A stretch of 64,000 bases of DNA. It comes from Corythucha ciliata (Eukaryota > Arthropoda > Insecta > Hemiptera > Tingidae). Under the pieces are notes generated by a model. The model ran no database searches. It was not told the origin of the DNA and worked only from the letters and a program-made list of their open reading frames with translations. A program made the translations under genes and the position numbers. The stretch covers positions 48,775,253-48,839,252 of the forward strand of contig CM075939.1 of NCBI GenBank assembly GCA_038030265.1, written 5' to 3'. This document shows positions 12,898 through 22,800 of this stretch, piece after piece (within the stretch, counting starts at the first letter, position 1; every line of letters starts with the position of its first letter).

Positions 12898-13005
12898 ACT
12901 ATTGAGATCTTACATTTATTATTACCTTTGTTTATTTTAATCAGTTGTTCTGTTGTTCTAAAAATATAATTTGTTCAATCACGAACTATTTTTACGAACA
13001 CGTTA
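12898..13005 (+). repeat. 5' LTR of mag-like element
   Basis: A 108-bp direct repeat of 16958-17057, starting ACTATTGAGATC and ending ACGAACACGTTA. It has one 8-bp tandem copy (GTTGTTCT) that the 3' LTR lacks. It is very short for an LTR, but such lengths are known in the mag lineage. Confidence 0.85.
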
Positions 13006-13749
13006 ATGGCGACGTCTGGAAAAAAATCGGAAAAACGCCGAACACGGCAGTCTTCTCCGCATCCTGTAGCGGTTGCTGACAGTGAGAAGGAAGAATCATT
13101 CAAATCGTACCATTTTGACCAACCGGCCATTCAAGTAGTATTTGAGGCATTCGATCCGGAAAATGAACCGTGGGATATGTTCATAGACCGTCTTGAAAAT
13201 TATTTCGAAATCATGAACATGAACTTACCCGAATTTGACGAAAACAAGCGACGTTTACTACTGCACTATATGGGAACAAAGATTTATTAAAAGTTTTACC
13301 GAAAAATCAATCCTTCGAATCCAAAAGAATTTTCCTACTCAGAAACCGTAAGGAAAAGCAATGACATATTGGAGCCTAAACCGAGTGTGATTGCCGAACA
13401 GCATCGCTTCTCCAAAAGAATTCAGTTGAATGGTGAAACAGTGTCACAATATGTCGACTCTTTAAAGAAACTGAGTAAAAACTGCGAGTTCTCCTGTCCT
13501 AAATGTAAAACGTCGACGGCTGATGCCCATCTGAGACAACAGTTTGTCTCAGGAATTAACAGCGTGGACATCCTTGCTCGACTGATAGAGACAAACGAAA
13601 ACAAGTCATTCGATGATTGCGTCAGAATTGCAGTTGCTATGGAAAAAGCCAGGGAAGAAGCTCAAGAAATTATTGGAAACCCTGTAGCAAATATTGAACA
13701 GGTGAAAATCGTTCCAAAAAGAATGCCTCTGTGTGCAATCGATGCTTGA
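13006..13749 (+). pseudogene. gag (capsid/nucleocapsid) of mag-like element
   Basis: Gag builds the intracellular particle of the retrotransposon. The ATG at 13006 follows the LTR directly. The capsid part includes EPWDMFIDRLENYF and CPKCKTSTADAHLRQQFVSG, typical of the mag group. A TAA at 13288 interrupts the frame. The frame then changes at an A run near 13722, so the two zinc knuckles (CNRC...H...C and CHYC...H...C) lie in the frame of the downstream ORF. The last change could be decay or an original frameshift site; one copy cannot tell. Confidence 0.8.
13007..13020 (+). promoter_or_regulatory. Primer-binding site overlapping gag start
   Basis: TGGCGACGTCTGG begins one or two bases after the LTR repeat. 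A TGG start is expected for a site complementary to a tRNA 3'-CCA end. Its TG is part of the gag ATG at 13006. Confidence 0.55.
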
Positions 13750-16262
13750 AAAGTCATTGGAATGAGGAATGCCCTTTCAAAAATCACACGTGCCATTACT
13801 GTCACAAGAAAGGACACATACAAAACGCCTGCTATAAAAAGAAGAAAGATCAGAGCCGAGCTGAAACAAGCAAGGTACACCATGTTGATGAGGAGGAGCG
13901 TGCTACAAATAGTCTATCCTCCGATTCCCTATCCTTAAACAACATCGAGTACCTGTCAGAGTGTTTGAACAAACCTCCTAGGTTCCTAATACCGTGCTTA
14001 ATCGATGGAAAAAACGTCCAGATGGAATTTGATACTGGAGCAGCAGTGAGCACGATGTCGGAAAAAATGTTTCGCTCTTTGTTTCCTACAAAACGCATCT
14101 ACAAAACAAAAATTCAATTAAAAACGTATTCTCATGAATTGCTCAAGCCAATTGGATACGCCACAATGGAAGTTGCGATAAATAACTCAAAAATAACGGC
14201 GAACCTCTACATTATACCGAAAAGTGTTGATACAATTTTCGGAAGAGAATGGATGTCAAAACTCCACCTTGACTTCAGCAAGATCGCCGCTGTTCGACAA
14301 GTTCAACTAGATGAGGATCTTTTTGGGAACGCGGTAAATAAGTTGTACGAAGAGTTCCCTATGCTGTTTTCCGGAGGCGTCGGGAAAATACCCAATTTCA
14401 AGGCAAAACTTCATCTAGTTCCCCAAGCAACACCGATGTTTAAACCACCTCGACCTATCCCATATGCGTTACAACAAAAAGTAAGCGATGAAATCGACAG
14501 GTTAGAAAAAGACGGAATCATCACTAAGATTGACTTCAGTGAGTGGGGAACACCCGTAGTACCCATCGTAAAGCCTAACGGTGACATAAGGTTGTGTGCG
14601 GACTACAAATCGACTGTAAACAAACTCCTAAAACCCGACAACTACCCTATTCCTCGCACTGAAGATATTTTCGCTACTATGGCTGATGGAAAAATTTTCT
14701 CAACCCTTGATATTAGCCAAGCATATCTTCATGTTGAAATGGATGAAGAAAGTTCAATAATACAAGCGATCAGCACACTAAAAGGGGTCTACAAGGTGAA
14801 TCGGATAATGTTCGGGACGAAGGTGGCGCCCGCGATTTGGCAACGTTTCGTTTCCCAACTTCTTGATGGCATTCCGGGCGTTAGTGTCTTTTTCGACGAC
14901 ATCAAAATCCATGCGGCCACATTTGAGGAACATCTAGCCAGACAAAGAGAAGTCCTCAAACGCTTAAATGAGCAAAATTTACGTTTAAATAGAAAGAAAT
15001 GCTCCTTTTTTAAGAGCTCTTTAAAGTATCTCGGATTTATTATTTCAAACAAGGGAATCAGCAAATCACAAGACAAAATTCAAGCTGTCATTGAAGCCCC
15101 ACGCCCCACAAACGTAGATCAACTAAGGAGCTGGATAGGACTCGTCATGTATTATTCGCGGTTTATAAAAAACCTCTCGGGAGTTCTGAAACCACTCTTT
15201 GATCTTTTGAAAGTCAAATCAAACTTTAACTGGACCGAACAGTGTGAAGATTCGTTTCGGACTGTTAAACAAGCAATCACGTCTGAAAATGTGCTCATTA
15301 AATATGATGAAACGCTTCCACTTATCTTAGCGACTAACGCAAGCCCGGTCGGATTAGGCGCAGTATTATCCCACGAAATGCCTGACGGAAGTGAGAGGCC
15401 CATCGCGTATGCATCGAGGACTCTAACGGACGCGGAAAAGAATTACAGTCAACTAGACCGGGAGGCAACCGCAATTTACTGGAGTTTAAAAAGGTTTTTC
15501 AATTTTTGTTATGGAAGGAAATTTACGTTGTTATGTGACAACAAACCATTGGCAAGCATTTTAAAGCCAGATAGGGAACTACCAACGATGATTACTCAAC
15601 GTCTACTAAGATACTCCATTTTTCTCCAGGGCTTCGACTACTCAATTCGTCACAAGAAGTCATCAGAAAATGCCAATGCTGACGGTCTGTCGAGAGTTCC
15701 GATTGAGAACGAAGTCAACAAAAAGTACAGAGATGAGACAAGCATTGTCTGTGTTCAACAAATTGACACCTTACCTACAGATCACCACGAAGTAGCCAAA
15801 GAAACAATCATAGACCCGGAGTTGAAAGAAGTCTACGACGATTTACACCAGGGAAGACGCATAAAAAAAGACAGTTTCAAACACATCGAAAACGAACTTT
15901 CACTCGAGTCTGGATGTATCATGAGAGGAACAAAGATGGTAATTCCAGTGAACCTGAGGAAGCATGTCTTAAATGAACTTCACTCTTCTCACACGGGTAT
16001 TGTCAAAATGAAGGCCTTGGCAAGAAGTTACGCCTGGTGGCCACGAATTGACCATGATATTGAACAGATGGTCAGGGAGTGTACAAGCTGTCAATTCAAT
16101 CAAAACTACCCAAGAAAAGATGACGAACATCCATGGAAGTCAGCGGAAGGACCCTGGCAGAGAATCCATCTCGATTATGCCGGTCCTTTCATGGGAAAAT
16201 ACTTCTTAAGCCCTGTTCACACGATGCAATGTTTGAAGCTAAATTGCTTGCTGGATTTTTAA
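13731..16262 (+). pseudogene. pol of mag-like element: zinc knuckles, protease, RT, RNase H, integrase N-terminus
   Basis: An 843-residue open frame. In order: two CCHC-type knuckles (residues about 1-35), aspartic protease with FDTGAAVS (about 104), RT with RLCADYKS and the catalytic pair in VFFDDIKIH, RNase H (about 530-650), and an integrase zinc-binding domain (HTGIVKMKA to CTSCQ). The RNase H motif reads ATNASPVGLGAVL, where the first catalytic Asp expected in this family is Asn. The frame ends in the MITE at 16209. The polyprotein would act in cytoplasmic particles and then integrate cDNA into the genome. Confidence 0.92.
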
Positions 16263-16349
16263 AAACATCCGGTTACTACCAAGGAACATATGTTTTTAAA
16301 AAACCAGCATGCAATATAACTTCAAACATTGCATCGTGTGAACAGGGCT
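16209..16349. mobile_element. 141-bp MITE of PIF/Harbinger type in integrase
   Basis: The ends match as inverted repeats starting AGCCCTGTTCACACGATGCA. The first 30 bp are perfect and pairing continues for about 60 bp, so the element is nearly one long hairpin. It is flanked by TTA at 16206-16208 and 16350-16352. Taking out the element and one TTA joins the integrase codons without a frame change, which fixes the boundaries. A 3-bp TTA duplication and this terminal sequence fit PIF/Harbinger. Confidence 0.9.
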
Positions 16350-16352
16350 TTA

Positions 16353-16950
16353 GTCGTGGTAGACTCCTTCTCCAAGTGGCTAGAAGTAGTAATAACTAAA
16401 TCTACTTCAACTGAAGCAACGATACAACCTTTACGAGATATGTTCGCTCGATTTGGCTTACCTACAACGGTTGTTACGGACAACGGAAGTGGTTTCTCAT
16501 CACACGAATTCGAATATTTCTTGAAGTCTAACGGCATCAAACACTTATTGACTGCTCCCTATCACCCTTCATCGAATGGGGCAAGCCGAGAGATACGTCC
16601 AAACATTGAAAGTAGCCCTTCGAAAGATGGCAAAAGATGCAGGGACTTCTTTTGACAAATCACAGGACACCACACTCTGTAACAGGACTAAGTCCATCGC
16701 AAATCATGTTCGGAAGAAGTATTCGTTCCCTAATCGATTTGATCAAACCAATCCCTACTCCAAACGTAACTGAAATTAAGAAATCAAAAAGAGTTTTTCA
16801 CACTGGTGATGCCGTAATGATAAGAAATTTCAGTGGGCGCACAGGTAAATGGAAAAAGGGTCAAGTAATAAGAAAACTTGGTGAAGTGATGTACCTCGTG
16901 AAAACCTCCGACGGTGTTTGTACGCGGCACGTGGAATCTTCTCCGTGAGG
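16353..16950 (+). pseudogene. Integrase catalytic core and C-terminus, broken
   Basis: After the MITE the integrase resumes with VVVDSFSKWLEV, TDNGSGFSSHEF and APYHPSSNG. It then continues in other frames (YVQTLKVALRKM, then TPHSVTGLSPSQIMFG) to a stop at 16946. The D and D of the DD(35)E core are visible, and the Glu lies near the first frame change. No chromodomain is seen, as expected for the mag group. Confidence 0.85.
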
Positions 16951-16957
16951 AGGGAAG

Positions 16958-17057
16958 ACTATTGAGATCTTACATTTATTATTACCTTTGTTTATTTTAA
17001 TCAGTTGTTCTAAAAATATAATTTGTTCAATCACGAACTATTTTTACGAACACGTTA
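16958..17057 (+). repeat. 3' LTR of mag-like element
   Basis: A 100-bp copy of 12898-13005 with one 8-bp unit fewer. It begins shortly after the integrase stop. The sequence after it is unrelated to the sequence before the 5' LTR. Confidence 0.85.
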
Positions 17058-17300
17058 TTTACCACCCAAAAGTACAATTTGGAGCGAGTTTTACCACCTG
17101 AAAAATCATTCAACAAATCGAGGGGAGGGGGTGTGAAAAACCCTTCACCCACCACCAAATCCCCCTCAATTTGCGCGCCCCTGCTTCACATCCGTAAATA
17201 CGCGGGCGGTTTTCGTGCGGATGCGCTGTTTGTCATATGCCCACACGAAGCCCAAGTGATCCTTGTCGTCACAGCTTGCCGCAGCCTTATTGAGAAATGG
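17058..17300. other. Spacer without recognised gene
   Basis: Unassigned sequence between the retrotransposon and the tRNA-like segment. Confidence 0.4.
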
Positions 17301-17301
17301 G

Positions 17302-17374
17302 CAATAGCTGGATTCGAACCCAGGCTCGCTGGGTTGAGAAGCGAGTATTATGTATTCATTACACCATCGAGGCG
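17302..17374 (-). pseudogene. tRNA-like sequence (pseudogene or SINE head)
   Basis: On the minus strand there is a perfect B box, GGTTCGAATCC (17310-17320), and an A-box-like TGGTGTAATGA (17356-17366). An anticodon-arm-like hairpin CTCGCT...AGCGAG lies between them. The acceptor ends do not pair well and the T stem is short. I read this as a decayed tRNA or a tRNA-derived SINE head rather than a working tRNA gene. Confidence 0.5.
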
Positions 17375-18070
17375 CGCTGCGAAATTGGTTTATTAAGGAG
17401 CCAACCCTATGAAATTGTATTAAAAAGGCCGACTGTACGATTTTTTTCCATTTTAAAGGAGCCAGACTCGTAAATTGTTTTTTTTGGGGGGGGGGGGGAA
17501 GCTATAGCCTCCCACAATATTGGCTTTCAATGAGCAAGTACCAAGAAATTTCATTTTCGAAGAAGCCGGACCCACCAAATTATAGGCTTGTCAAGTGGGC
17601 CTCATCCCTACAAATTATCCTTTGTTGGGGGGGGGGGGGGGTCCAATCCCATAAAATTGGTTTCAAACGGGACAATTCTGCGTAATTTTGTTTTTAAAAT
17701 AGCCAGACTTGCGAATTCACCCATTAAAATGAGCCAACACTCAGGAAATTTTATTATTACGCGTGTACTTTGTGTGTGAGCCCCGCAAAATTGGCTCTTT
17801 AGAGAGTCGAAATTGGCTTTTTGAGTGTCAATAATCCGCAAGAATTGGGCTTTAAAATAGCCAAATCCACTGAATGTGTGTGTGTTTTTTTGTTTTTTTT
17901 TCAAGTTAGCGAATCCGCGAAATTGCTCTTTGCAATGAGCCAACCCTCTGGAATTGTTCGAAAACCGTGAAGTTGGCTAAGAATGAAAATAGATCTTGAA
18001 ATGGCTAAAACAGAGCACCATTTGAACTTTGAAAGAGGACCAAAATCCGTCAAATTGCAGTTTTGAATAA
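17375..18070 (-). repeat. R2 quasi-periodic repeat array, reverse orientation
   Basis: Units read GCGAAATTGGTTTATTAAGG followed by AGCCAACCC. Two long G runs (17486-17498 and 17627-17641) lie inside it. Confidence 0.7.
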
Positions 18071-19781
18071 ATTAACTTTTTTATTGAACAAGTTCCAGGG
18101 GTATTCGCATTTTTGATTGTCAATAATTCGAAACGAAATTTATTTACCACGCACAACATAAACGAGTGTATTGGTGGGCGGGGTGTAGCGAGAGAGTATG
18201 ATTTTATTTTTGAGCAGAGCTCAACTGCCACTTGGGGGCAAAAGCCCCTCCTATAGCCACCCTTAGATACAGCCCAGGATATCGAGGCTCCTCTTTTTTC
18301 AAAAATTAGCCAAAAACAAATACTTAGGGCCGTAATTTGAATGAATAGACGGTACTTTTAATGTGTTGGCTAAAACCCACGAATCCTTACGAGAATTTGT
18401 AAAAGTCGTCCTTCCTGCCTCGTGGGCATTTTTTTTATTTATTACGCACAATGCACAAACCGGCCAGTGAAGAGGAGCGTTCCCCAATGCTCTCATTAAT
18501 AGTTCGATTGGGAACTAGGCCAAAAAATAAAAAACCGTTATTCCGCTTGATAATCGGTGGCACATTTGTTATTTTTTATCGTCGACCATTCTCCTCAATA
18601 CGATCCAATCATCGTAACGTATCCCCAGGAGCACCTGTGCACACGCTGCTTCCCCCTGGCACCCCTCAGGACCAATCTCAGCATTGAATAGGATGCAGAC
18701 GATACCTCTGGGCAGAACCCCCCCAAAAATTGACCTTGACCACGTAAACCACTGACATCTCTCGTATTTGAAAATGCGATTTGAAGAAACAAACAAGATG
18801 GGTAATGCTGACATAAACGAAAGCTGTCAGAACCGTTATCTACGTGTTTTGCACATTGAAAAATTAATGTTTTAAAGGGCGTCGTATTTAAACCTGAGGA
18901 AAATAGTGAACAATACAACGGATAATTCTAAAATATAGTTGGGAAACACCAAATTCGAAACAAAATTAGCGATGTCCGGCGAGCTTTGTTCTCTCACACG
19001 GATCCTTTGACGTTGGCATTGTGCACTGACCTGGGGCCCATAGCGATGAATAAAAATGAAATAAACGATAGAAATACCTCTCTTCGCTTTTTTGCCTTTT
19101 TTCTCTCCGACATAACGACGAAAACTGCAATTTATATCGCACACTATTGAAAGAACACGCACACGGATCCACCACTGGAGAGGATGAAAGACATTCAGAA
19201 TGTTCGGGGAACAAGAAACCTTATCAGATAAAGGAAGTGAGTTCATAGAGGAGTGGGATGGATTGAGTGAGTACTGCGCGTTTTTATGAACGTAATCGTT
19301 TCATTAGTGAATTTCTCATTGTTTCTGAAGATATTTGTTGTTTATTTTGTCGTTGTTTATCATATGTTGAAACCTTTTGCCCCTCGAGAAATAAAATCCA
19401 CCCGAAAATACACCCCCAAAGTTCCAAGCCATGGTGAATCAAAATTAGACGTTTCCTCTCCCTTTCGGTATTCTCACTCTTAATTCAACACAACTTCCAG
19501 CCCAGTACGATTTACTGCAATAAAAATGAAGGATAAAATTAATAAAAATCATAAACTTGGCGAACAAATCGATAGGACTCTCATCCTTGTCTTATCAGTC
19601 AATTCATTTCATTCGACGAAGAGAGGGTGAATCTTCCAAGATTCTCCCTTTTCCCCCTTTATTTTTTCAATTTATTTCTTTTTTTTTAATTTAATTTTTA
19701 ATCCTCCAATCCGCAAACTAAAACACTACGAAAAATCTCAACATTGTCCAGTGAAGTGGGTGTTCACACCGGTGGAAGGCG
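18071..19781. other. Region upstream of SZRD1
   Basis: No exon or RNA gene recognised. The last 500 bp are AT-rich and would hold the SZRD1 promoter and 5' UTR. The ORFs at 18595-19246 show no conserved features. Confidence 0.4.
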
Positions 19782-19844
19782 ATGTCTGAAGACAGTAAAG
19801 AGGAGACTTGGCTTCAAAGTTGGGAAGAATTGGAAGACTCGGGG
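19782..19844 (+). CDS. SZRD1: SZRD1 exon 1
   Basis: Initiator exon of 21 codons, ending in phase 0 at the strong donor GGG|GTGAGT. It stands 6.1 kb from exon 2 and is too short to be picked up as an ORF. Confidence 0.9.
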
Positions 19845-22800
19845 GTGAGTTTTGATTTGTTACTGAACTGTTTATTTTTAACGAAATATTTGATTATATT
19901 ATCGGTGTGAAGCTATAATTAGTCTTAAAAGATAGGTAGAAGGATGCCCGGGGGTGGAAAAGAGGACAGGGTCTCATGTACTGAAGTTATGGAGTGTGTA
20001 AAATCCTCCTATTTTAAGCTTTGATCTTCAAGGGGCTTGAGTCGAGATTAGTGATGTAAAATTGTTCCAATAGTAGACCCGGATTAGCTCAGTACCAGTA
20101 GCGGTCGGATTGTGGAAGTTCTATACGACATTTAAGAGTTCACCTCCTGGCATCTTTGCCCCCCCCCCCTCACAACATCCCCAAACCAACTTAATTCAAG
20201 TTCATTTCACTTCGCCCAGAGCTTCTATAGTGTCAGCACAGAATATCTTTGTCCTGGATAGCCTTATGATCCTACCCCACTTTGATGGCCTACTATCGGG
20301 GAACCTGCCGAGGCACCCTAAAATTTGGCAAGTAATTATCCAGTTTCTGAGGCTTATTTGACCTTCTATTTCATCGTGCGGTCAGGATAAACCCATTAGG
20401 CCCACGTTCAGCTGACATGCTCAGCGGACTGCTCTCCCGTACCTTATAGGCAAGTAGGGGATCAGTTCCACTGCTGGAAGAACCAAACCAAAGCTTGGTC
20501 ATGACTCGTGGCAGCGTGCTCAATGTGAACCTTGAAGCAGCTTCAAGACGAGCTGAACGTACGACACTATTTGGGGAATCTTTCAGAGGAAGTTCCTAAG
20601 CTGCGTTCTTTCCGCGGACTGATCGTTGTCCGCTTTTACGTCAAGACATTCGCTGTCAACAATAGCAGAGGAGGCTTGAGGGATTCCAACCTTGCACAAT
20701 CGGCAGCCTCCTCCGCCGGAAAGCAGGCAGGGGGACCTGCTTTCCTTCCTCATAGTGCTCCAAGTGGTACGATGTGCAGATCCAGAGTCATTTTAAGATG
20801 GATGGGGGGGGGGAGGTGTTAGCGCACCAATGAGGCCGGGGGCTGGATCATCCTGAAACAAAGAATCTGAAGATCGAGACTGATTTTTGAGACGTTGAAA
20901 GTTATTCTCTCTGTTATGCAACCGTTTTTGATCGCTTCGAATCTCTTTTAGGGGCCGCACGAATATCCTCCGCACACGGTCCGGTCTTCCGAACTGGCCT
21001 GAAGAAGTCTAGGGAGAGCTTTGACGCACGTGGACCTCATTAGGCCGCACCGGAGACAAGAAAATCTCTTCCGAAATCAACGGCAACTTGAAACTTGAAA
21101 CGCATGACGGAACGCGATGTGACCATGCGAACTGGTTCGCGCGCGAAAAACTCATGACAACGTGGAGTTACTTTTGCGAGACAACCTGTTCGCAGTCTGT
21201 GTGGTGGGACTTTCAATGACGTGCCCCTCTCCCCCCCCCCAAGGGGGGAGAGTTGCACCACAAGACCAAGGAACGGGAGCGTGCGGCTTTTGTAACTTGT
21301 GAGTGAAAATATTTTGTAAAGTCCCTACATTGCAATCCCCCCACTCCTTACAAAAGTCCCCTACTCGATGCCTTACATCAGGGCCAGCCAACCTTTTTGT
21401 GGTTGTAGGCCCCACAACCAAGGTTGTAAGAGCTTAAGCCGGCCTTACCCCCCCCTTCCAACCACCAAATGGACTGCTAGTCTTCCACACTGGTTTTCCA
21501 GCGTTATGGCAAGTCTGGCAGTTACGCCAGAGGCCCCCCTCCCACCACACTGGAACACACCATGCCCATGTTTTCAGTTGACAGAAAACATTAAATTCTT
21601 AGTAAACATATAATGCTGAATTGGTATGAGCGTGCACGATATCATCGAAGTCGACCGTCTTCTGGCCCGTAACGACGGATCCCCCCTCCTCCTAACCACC
21701 CCACAACCATGATTACCCTCGAACGAAATCACCCTCAACGGTCTCGGTTTCGCCGATTACTACATTTTTCGCATTCCATTATTTTTAACACCATTTTCGT
21801 GGATTTAGTACTTAAATAAATCAACTTCGCGGGTTTGGCCCATTCAAAAATGAAATTTTCAGTTGTGACACTCGTGTAACCCAATTTTGCGGGCTTTGCT
21901 CAGTCAACAAAGCCATTTTTAGCGCCGGATTGACTTCCTGATAAGAAGCCAATCAAGACCCAACTCCGGTTTTTGCACCGTGAAAAAGAGTAGAGTCATG
22001 TGGGAAACGGCGGGTTTTCCTCCAAGGTGGGAGGATCCGGCTTTGGTAGTGCAATTTTCGACGGAGGTCAGTTCTCTTCTGAAGTCAAAACGTATAACGG
22101 TGCTTGCACCATAGTGTGTGTTAAATGAGCTCGCTAAGCATCAGGCCTCTTGAAGCCCAGTCGGCAGGGGTTGTTTTCTGAAGTTATGTGCTTCCACCAC
22201 GAAGAATCGGTGTGCCTTTTGGATGAAATCCACTCTATGAGCCACAAAAGTCCGCCAGCGATCGGGTGAAGAGCGAAGCTAATGAAGAACGATGGACGAA
22301 TCCGTCAAACAAAATGTTTTCTCCATTTCTACGTAGGACTGTAGCAGCGGAAAACCCTTATTTAAAACACGAGTGAAAAGTTCCGCAGCGCAGAGTTTAA
22401 GTCGAGCTAAAGTTATTTTGCGGTTTGAAGGACTGAGCCTCGTCTTCGCGATAAGAATGGGGGAATTGGACTTCCCCGATTGGTCCACTGTCACCAGATA
22501 AATGACGCCGGCATAAGCGCGTTCCGAGGAGTCGGCAAAAGGTAGAATACGGGTTTTTGGCCGAGTCCCTGCACTGGCCGCGACACCTTGATTTGAGAAC
22601 AATGATTACAAACTTCGGCAGAACTAACGTGAACAACTGAATTTATATTAGATAGACATACGATTGAAGACGACGCTTGGGAGTTCGAACGAGTTGGCCC
22701 CATTAAAATCCAATCAAGGGAACTTTCCAACGCAAAAGGCGTCCCCCTCGGCCCATCACGACGTCTAGTTTTTAAAAGCTTCGGGAAAATATCGGTACCA

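Larger units (their letters stand above)
12898..17057 (+). mobile_element. Ty3/mag-like LTR retrotransposon (dead copy)
   Basis: A compact 4.16-kb element bounded by direct repeats 12898-13005 and 16958-17057. Gene order is capsid, zinc knuckles, protease, RT, RNase H, integrase, as in Ty3 elements. The short LTRs and K02A2.6-like protein match the mag lineage. It is inactive: a stop in gag, frame changes at about 13735 and 16580-16660, a MITE in the integrase, and an altered RNase H residue. A clean target-site duplication could not be read. Confidence 0.9.

Noticed and set aside
12890..17065. Target-site duplication of the mag-like element
   Set aside because: The flanks (GGATTTT and TTTACC) share only a few T residues, so no reliable 4-6-bp duplication can be claimed.
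17302..17374. Functional tRNA gene
   Set aside because: Acceptor ends do not pair and the T stem is short; annotated as tRNA-like only.
18595..19246. Overlapping minus-strand ORFs of 107-124 residues
   Set aside because: No conserved motifs, no splice context, and composition typical of non-coding DNA upstream of SZRD1.
20532..20822. 96-residue plus-strand ORF in SZRD1 intron 1
   Set aside because: No similarity to BEL/Pao or host proteins that I can recognise; it ends in a G run.
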